From Zeugodacus cucurbitae (lineage: Eukaryota; Arthropoda; Insecta; Diptera; Tephritidae), in assembly GCF_028554725.1 (NCBI RefSeq), contig NC_071670.1, positions 58,186,501-58,250,500 of the forward strand: a stretch of DNA of 64,000 nt. Direction: 5' to 3'. Shown here piece after piece: positions 23,801-32,800 of the stretch. Within the stretch, counting starts at the first letter, position 1, and each line of letters starts with the position of its first letter. The notes beneath the pieces are model-generated. The model did no database searches. It was not told the origin of the DNA and was given only the letters and a program-made list of their open reading frames with translations. The position numbers and the translations under genes are program-made.

Positions 23801-26800
23801 TATTAAGTCGAGTTAGACTAAAGTCAAGATTTGAAGACCTGGAAAAAATACTTTATATCTATTCGAACGTATTTGACCCACCCAAGAGTATGATTTAAGA
23901 CAGAATACATCAGCCAGAATTAATTAGATTAATACATAGTGCACTCATTCACCAAATCGGCTCTCCTCTATGGAAGAGCAATATTGTACTATTCAAGAAA
24001 TCTTCCATAAATAATTTTTCGCATATTTTACCCCTTTGTTTATACTAAAAAATTCGATTATTTCTGTATGCAATAAACTAAATCAAATAAAATATTATTA
24101 AATACTCAGCTGCTTATAAACATAATTTATTTCCAAATTTTCGCATACATTTGCTCTAATTAAGACAAATGTTGCCAGGCAAACGCATTTATCATGCAAA
24201 CAATTAAAATCGATGACGTTGTTGGCGAATTTTCAGATTTCCGTTCTCGCCATCATTAGTTTTCGTAAACATTACTATAAATACGCTATAAATTTCGAAG
24301 ATGAGATAATTTACAAACATTCTAGATATTTTTCGAACTAATAATCTAATAATATTCAGCCAAAAAATAGACTTTGGACTCAACATATTGAAAAATATTT
24401 TTTTTTTGCTGTTCTACTAAATATTCCATTGTCTGACAGAAGAATTAAATTTTTATTTAAAAAAATCGATGATTTCTTTGGACTATCAAATATCGATAGT
24501 GTTTTGAGATCCTGAGATTGTCAGCTCTCTAGATCAACTTATCACAATGGGCCTTTCAAAGGCCTAGGTGCGTCGTTTGACTGCCACTTAACCTAACCTA
24601 TATCAACTTCATTTTTGTTTTGTGGATTATTTCATCCATAAAAGATATTTTTAAATGCTCAAATTTTATTTGATATCATTTCTAATAACAAGCCAAAGCT
24701 GAACTATAAATCTTGTGATCAAAAAGGTTTCATATCGTGCCAAGTTTTCATACCAAAAATAACTAAAAAAAACCATTTAAATCTTCTAAAAAATATTTTA
24801 ATGCTGCCAAACTGTGTGTTTGCGACTAAAATTTATTCCTCTCATGTGAATAAAAGCGGAAAGTACATATAAACAAATGCTTTGTCCTAATTATCACTTT
24901 ATTGCCGCCGCAGACTAACTGCAATGCACATTAAAGATCAATAAAAAGATTTGAAACACAAAATCAACGAAAACCTCAAAACCGAACACAAACCTATAAA
25001 CGAAAATAGCAGCAATGATATCCTTACATATGAGTTAGTCAAATCCACCGTTTCATAAGTTCATAAAAATTTGATGCACAAAGCAGAAACAAACGACGGC
25101 AGCACACATCAGCTTTGTTTGCTCAAATAATCGAGTAATCCATCAAATTCGCGGAAAATCATTCAAAAACACAATGGACTCTTTAGCGTGAGCGCCCACC
25201 GCCTACCTTCCGTCGCAGCGCAAACAGCTGTCTACTTTGCTTTAAACAAGCTGTCCGCTAGCGGTGCGAGATAAATAACAGAACAACAGCGCGAGATTAT
25301 GCAAGAAAGAAGAATTTAAGGGAATTCTTGGATGCATTATTGTCTTTTATTTTTTTTTTCTAAGAAACTTTGTAGTTCACAACGGTAAATAAGAGACTGA
25401 AAATAGCACCCGAAGCTGTCTACTCTGAATACCTTTAATAGTTCTACTCTAGACAATTATTCTTATCATTGTTTTTATTTTTCTCTCATGTCAGGTCTTC
25501 CGTCAACTGGAACGTCCTGCTGAATTGGAACGTTTGCAGTATTTGAAGGGTGTTGTAAAGACACATCGCGAAAAATTCATCACGACCATATTAAATAATA
25601 CAGATGTGTTAAATTTTAACGAATTAGTAGCGAAGGAGTTAGCAAAATATGAGGTGGTGAGTACAGTACTTAATATAATCTAATTTATGAAAAGTACGGA
25701 AATGCTAAACTATAAAGCATATATTATTATTATTCAGCAATTTTATAATAAAATCCGCAAAAAAAATCTTGTGCGTAGGCCGGGAATCGAACCCGGATCA
25801 ACTGCTTGGAAGGCAACTATGCTGACCATTACACCACCAACGCCACATAGGCTTTAGCTGCTGCTTCAAAATGCATACTCTCGAAGTCTCACTTTAATTC
25901 ACGCACTTGTAGTTTAATCCAAGCACTACATGATTGTGTAACTCATTTAATTTTATTTTTATTTTGAGATAAGAGCGCATGCCAATGACCTCTTTATGTC
26001 GTATGACAGCAGTGTGTTGCTTTCAAGTGTCACAATATTCTAAAGTTTTATACTAAATATATACATATTTATTTATGTAAATATATAATATATACATGTA
26101 GCACAGAGAGTATCATAGTTTTTTTCACCTAAAACTAGACGAGTTAGATATAAGATTGTATATACCAGGGTGACGAGTAGAGTTGAAATATGATTGTCAG
26201 TCCGTCTGTTTGAAATTTACATTATTCCTTGGCACCATGAGAGGGTTTGTTTTTCAGATGGGCGAAATTAGACCGAAATCGGGTCACGCCCTCAAAATGG
26301 CTTTAAAGTGCTATAAGTAAGCCGTAAATGAAAAAAAATTATACAGAGGATCACACTAAGCATATTTGAATGATTTTTTTTGGAAAAGTGGGCCTCTATA
26401 TATATCATGAACTACTAAAGTTATACCTACTAAACTTTTGGTAGTCATTTTCTTTATATCGGTTTATAACCACGCCTACCTCCCATTCAATGGTAATGTT
26501 GAGTTCTTTAACTCACTAACGAAAAAGGCAGAAAATAGCTTCACTCATATTAAAAATGGAAAATGGGCGTGGCGTCGCCCACTTATGGATTAAAAACATT
26601 ATATCAGAAACTACTCGACCATTTTCAACGAAATTAGGTTCAAAACATTTTTTTTGATTCCAATGGTATAGTTTGAAAATGGCCGAAATCGGTTCACAAC
26701 CACGACACTTTTCCTTGTACCACAATAAAGAAGTCATTCTAATTCGTTCACCAGTGAAGATATCGGAAAAAAACTTTGCATAAATAATGTATTTCTAGTG

Positions 26801-29800
26801 TGGCAACGCCGTCAAAATGTCGCCGAAAACGGACTATAACTATTCAAGGCTCCTCAGTGCTTGTGTAATTTTTTACTGAAAATGTTTGTAAATCTCTCAG
26901 ATATCCGAATGAAATGTGGATGGAGATGTGTTTCTTTTAATATTGTGACTCTGTGCCAAAAATGAGCATATTTCCTCTAGCCGCCATAAACCCGATAAAC
27001 GGATTTTCAAACTTCCGATGGACTTTATATCGTATATATCAGGAAATATATGAGATATCTTAACAAGAATAAGTAAACATATAGTCTTGGATATAATGTA
27101 TATACCATATATATAATACAAATAATAATTTTCGTTATTCTATTGGACTTTACATCGAGTATACGTGACGAAATGTGCGTTATCTTAATAAAATTAAAAA
27201 ATATATTGCGAGAGTATATGTTCGGTTGCACCCGAACTTAGCTCTGCCTTACTTATTTTCTGAGTATTTAACCCGCTTTGAAGGATACTTTGGAGAATAA
27301 CCTTATAGTCTATCTAAACGATGTCCAGAGTTCAAAAACAAAATATTATAGGGAATTTACTGAGGAATTAGGGATCTCAAGTTACAACTGACATTATAAT
27401 GAATAAAAGAAATAAGGTAGCATTAAGCGAATGACTTTTAAGGAGTTAGTTCAGTTCAGAACCCTTAAAAATTCTTAATTTGAACAATTAGCTGTGGAAA
27501 ACATAAAAAGTTATAAAATTTCTCTTTGCCAGATTTCATTAAATATGAATTTAAGTGAATAAAAATATTTTTGTTGACATTGTGATGCAAAATGGCGACT
27601 AGAGGACCAACTTTTAAAAGCAACAGTGATTTTAGAAATGCTACAACAATAAAACGAATTAAATAAATATTTTTCCTAATATTTTACAAATTTAATAATC
27701 CTTTAAGCCAAAAAAAAATCGATTTTTGAAAATCCCAGACTGACCTAACCCCTTAAGCCCATTAATATAATACTTCAATGTTCCTATAGGAAATAACAAA
27801 AACGTTTAATTTATGTAAATTGCGGCAAACAAGACAAAGCCATTAAGTGTAGCATGTCAACCAAAATTTACCTATCAAACTCACCCATCACACATACAAT
27901 ATCCTTATCCCCTTATGTATAAATAATAATAATAATAATAACATCATCTCATTACCCCACACACACATGCAGGCCGTGCAGGAAGCCGCCGAGGGTGGTC
28001 TACTCATTCAGGCCGATAAAGACTTTCCAGAGCCCTATGAGCGCTGGAGCATTTTACAAGCTGTGTTCTTCTCATCGACTGTGTTAACGACAATAGGTAA
28101 GTGCCCAAAGCAACAGTGCAAGACACACATACAAACATATAAAGACGCTATGAGCAACAGTTCATACTGTGCTTGAAAGCCACAGAAAAACAAAAGCAAT
28201 TTCAAATATTATTTTTGCATGAAGATGTTCGGCAGCAATATAAACAAAAACACAAGTGAATAATAAACACATGCACATTATAAACGGGGGAAGAAAGGAG
28301 TAAGTCAAGCTGTGAAGCAGAAAAACTTTTACTTTCCATCCTTTCGGCATCCTTTTTGCATACTGTGTGGAAAAATGTTGTTGCTTTCTTCCTGCCGGCC
28401 ACCAAATGTATATTTACTTTATTTTTACCGTTATTTTTAGGTTATGGCAACATAGTGCCCGTAACGACAGGCGGACGTGCGTTCTGCATTTGCTTCGCGC
28501 TGATCGGCATTCCATTTACGCTCACCGTCATCGCAGATTGGGGTCGGCTCTTCGCGACGGCCGTCTCAGTGCTGGGCAAATATATGCCAAGTAAGTAGTG
28601 CAACAGCACCAACTTCTCGAAAATGCACATTTCCGTACAGGTATATACAGCTGTGGTCAATATAATAAGTACAGACGAATGCAATTTTGAATTAATTCGA
28701 TTTTGACGATATTCTCGATATTGTCATTGAAAGTTTACCAAATATTAGACCCCTGCATTTATTGTTCCGAAATTACGGATACATTTTCCTCAATGTTGCA
28801 TTTCGCCAACATAGATCCCCAGCATACATCGTTGGTCATCGAGTCATTATAATCATCTCGGTAGATTCTGACTCGAACGTTACTTCAAAATCTTATTTTA
28901 TTCAATAGATCTAGCCATATCCAAAAAGACTTCTCCCAGGCATTGCTGATAGTGAAGTGTGATCCATTTCCAGGTTTCCTACTTTTCTAAAAAACATTCT
29001 TTGGAATTTATTTTTTAAAGATTATCTCTATCAAATGTTGGGGGCGGCTACGTTTCAGATGATTCATCCGTTGAGTCCAATTTTCAATAACTCGTTCGAG
29101 CATTTCGACTGGTAACTGGGGAATGCCACGTGTGATGTTTTGCTCCAAGGACTGAATCGAAGTGGGTTTGACCGCATAGACTTTAGACTTTATATATCTC
29201 CAAGGGAAAAAGTCTAACGGTGTGATATCACACGATGTTGGTAGCCAATCGATCAGCCCAAAAAGTGAAATTAGCTGCTCACCGAAATGTTCGCTCGTGT
29301 TGATTGACGCGAGGTGTGTGATGTGGCGCCGTCTTGTTGAAACCAAGACCCAGCTCACGAGCTGCAATTTCAGACATCAAATAGTCGGTTATTGATGATT
29401 CCACCGGCCTACAAACCACACCAAACCGTTGTTTTTCTGGATGAAATGCCAGTTCTTGAATCTCTTTTGCTTTGGGTTGATATTCGTCCCAAATGCGGAA
29501 ATTTAGTTTATCTAAATTAAGCCAAAAATGGGTCTAACCGCTGAACAGAATTTGGCTCGAAAACGTCGGATCTTCTTGGAACTTCACAAGAGCCCATAGA
29601 GCGAGGCGATGTAGCTTGGGAAGGTCGAGCGGCTGCTATATTTTCTTCACTGCGTGCTGGACGTGGCCTATTCGGTCCAATAATAAATGCTGGAACTGTA
29701 GCTCATTCATCATTCAGTCTTAAACATTTTTTGAGAACTTCGTTTTGTCTGCCTTCTTATTTGGACCATATGTGTGTGCAAATATAAATGCACATCGCTG

Positions 29801-32800
29801 AAGACATTACTTATTCACGCATCCTTTGTATTCCACTTATATTTTATTTTCATCTTTTTCGCAGAAGTACCGAACTTTACGAATTTCATTGGCAAAACAT
29901 GGTTCTACGCCGTTTTGGCCGTTTGCTTTCTGGGCGTCTACTTGGCTGCGGGCGCTTGGTTGTTGCTGCTGTGGGAGGATGACTGGACATTCTTTGACGG
30001 ATTCTACTTTTGCTTCATCACAATGACAACCATTGGCTTTGGCGATCTGGTGCCGAGTATGTAGAGCTTTCACTTCTTACTCTCCCCTCTCTCATCCACT
30101 CGCTTTCTCATTATTATCTCTATTTTCTTTTCTCGTTCATTGCAGAAAAACCAAATTACATGCTGCTCTGCACTTTATACATTCTCATCGGTCTGGCGCT
30201 AACTTCCACCATTATCGAGCTGGTGCGTCGACAATATGCCACCAGTTGGGCGAAGCTGCAAGTGAGTGTTGCATGCTGTGTAACGGTTATTATTAGCTGC
30301 ATGGCAATAAATTCTCGACGCGTTTGGGCTAAATCAATTATGAAACTTTTGTAACACTTCTTATTCTTTCTACGCTTCTTTGTTGTTTGTTGTCTTTACG
30401 CGCTCGTTTTTCTCATTCGTTTTTTTTTCATCTGCTTTTTTGTTTTTCTTTTTTTCTTCACTTCTTTATTGCTTCTAGGAACTTTCCGGTCCGATGGCGG
30501 AGACATTGCGGCGTCTAGGCGAAACTGCTGGCTATGGTTTGGACTACATGGCCTTGCAAAAAGTATTAACGGTATGTATGTTTGTATTTGTAGTTGCTCA
30601 TAGTGAAAGTTAGCGAGGAATCTTAATTGTGTAGATAGTTTAATGGTTTTTCTTTATGATAAACAAAAACTATTTTTAATAGTTTTAGTTTGTTTCTAAT
30701 ATGGATTAATCGTTAATGAAATAATTATAGTATTATACTTACATATAACTGTATATATTCGCAAATGTAAATATGTAAAAAAGATAATTGACCCATAAGA
30801 TTATTATAACTCAGATAACCCTGAGTAGTAAGGTTCTATTTTTATGGAACCTATACTTAAAACCCATTACTTTCATTGACTATTTTATGGTCAAATTATA
30901 AATCTCCGATAAACTTCCATGAGCAACCCCTTCCCGAACAGACCAAAACTCTCTCTATTTTAGATAAGTCAAAATACTCTAAGCTGCTATCAAAAACCCA
31001 TTCAAGAGCCAGAAAGTTATTTTTTGTCTAAATTCCTTTAAAATACTTAGTCCGCAGTTGTGTTAAGCTAGTAGATGGTCTAAGGTTAGGTTAGGTCAAG
31101 GGATAAATCTCCACGACTGCAAGTTTCTCTGCACCACTTGGACATACGATGTCTATTGTGGCACCCTAATACTCTTAACGGATCCAAAGACCCTTAAAAT
31201 TAGACAAAGCGCTTTACATAGTTCTTAAGCCGGTGTATGTCGGTTTCCGTCAACATTCCGTCTGAACATTGAAGGAGGAAGTGCTTGGACGATTCGGTTT
31301 CCTCCAAGCAGTTTTGGCAACTTGCGTCTGGCTTGGTCCCCAATTTCGACGCATGTGTACCTATTACTCAATTTCCAGTAAGCACACCAATGATCTTCCT
31401 AAGGGATAGCAGCTAGAAGGACCGTTTTCAGAAATGAAGATGCTTCCTAAGGGATAGCAGCTAGAAGGATCGTTTTCAGAAATGTTCTCTCGAACAACGG
31501 ATCGAACCACGGATCTCTCACTCGCTTTCCCTCCGGCGTCAATGTGGCTAAGGTACTCTTTGTTGAACTTGATTCCCACTGCAATTTCCAGCGATTCCGC
31601 AGTAGCGGGGTACCCCCCACAAGTTGGAATTCAAAGAAGTTCAAAGCTACTGATAAAAATGTTCGACACTTCCTAACTATCCTAGAACTACGAAGCAGTA
31701 TGTATCCTGCTACCTTCAAGGTAACTATCTCTGCCTGAAAGACGCAACAATCGGCAGGCAGCTTAAAGCTGGAGTTGACTGAGAGCTGCTGGCCAAAGAC
31801 TCCTCTTCCCACCTTCCCTTTGAGCTTCGATCCATCCATGACATCTAATTCTTATTATACGTTGGATTTCAAAACATTTTTTTCTGCGTCGTTTTCGGTT
31901 TATCCCAACCTAACCTCGACCATGATTTTTTTTATCAAATAATTTTTTTAAATTATTCGGATACTCTTAATAAGAAATTAAAACTATTATATTGGTCAAC
32001 TTAGTGATTTCTATCATTAATCGAAGTGCTCCACCTTCGTTATATACTCTGATAGGCCACTAATATAATTTTATGTGCCATCTAGGGAAACTATCTAATA
32101 TCTTTGATGGTATAACTACTTTATGTCGTTATTTGTTGGTTTATTTCGTCTCCAACAATAAGATTCAAATAGTTCAATTCTGATATTTCGGCCAGGAATC
32201 AATCCTATGGCTAACGTAAGCTTCATATAGGGGGTTTAAAGTTCGAAAGAATTTTTAGAATCTAGTTCCTTTTCTGAATTGATCAATTGATCCTAAGATT
32301 TTGTACATAAATATAACATGTATTTATGCTTGTATACATGCTTTTATTAATAATTTTAGTTCTAAAATATTTTCCACTCTAATATGTCGTTACTTACTGT
32401 TTTTTACTAACCAAATGTTTCGAAAACTACATTTTAATTATTTTTTAAATACTATAGCGTTCGGTAGATGATGTAAAATTAAAGAAATTATTACCCGTAA
32501 GCTTTTCAAGATATTTTATATTTAAAAATATAAGTTAGCCGAAAAGCAAAATTATCGCTTTATTTCATGCAAAGCTTATATTCAGCGCAAATATTGGAAT
32601 ACATTTTTCTCGATTTTCTTTGGTCATACAAATTTAAATAATTCATCCACTTTATAGGAGCAATTCTATTTCCATAAAAACAAATATTACCTTATCCTAA
32701 AAAATTATATATTCATCCTCCACATAAATAATAGACAAACATTAGACCTATAATTTCCGTCATATATTAGCTTAAGATATATAAATACTGCTGCTGCTTT

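Larger units (their letters stand above)
2896..25494 (+). other. K2P intron 1 (22.6 kb), repeat-rich
   Basis: The donor is GTGAGT at 2896 and the acceptor TCATGTCAG ends at 25494. The repeats inside are listed separately: GGTTGCCAC family, hairpins, TTAA MITE, transposase pseudogenes, TA MITE, a 100-bp tandem triplet and two copies of the ACTCTCGCAA family. I see nothing identifiable in 2896-5280, 5760-6660, 6730-10040, 11180-12920, 14300-15950, 17090-18570, 18880-19180, 20145-22190 and 23300-24530 beyond AT-rich sequence, homopolymer tracts and short ACAT/ATAT runs. No second gene was found inside it. Confidence 0.8.

Noticed and set aside
28640..28680. CAGCTGTGGTCAATATAATA, resembling a Tc1-type terminal repeat
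   Set aside because: No matching inverted copy or TA duplication was found within the intron, so an element cannot be delimited.
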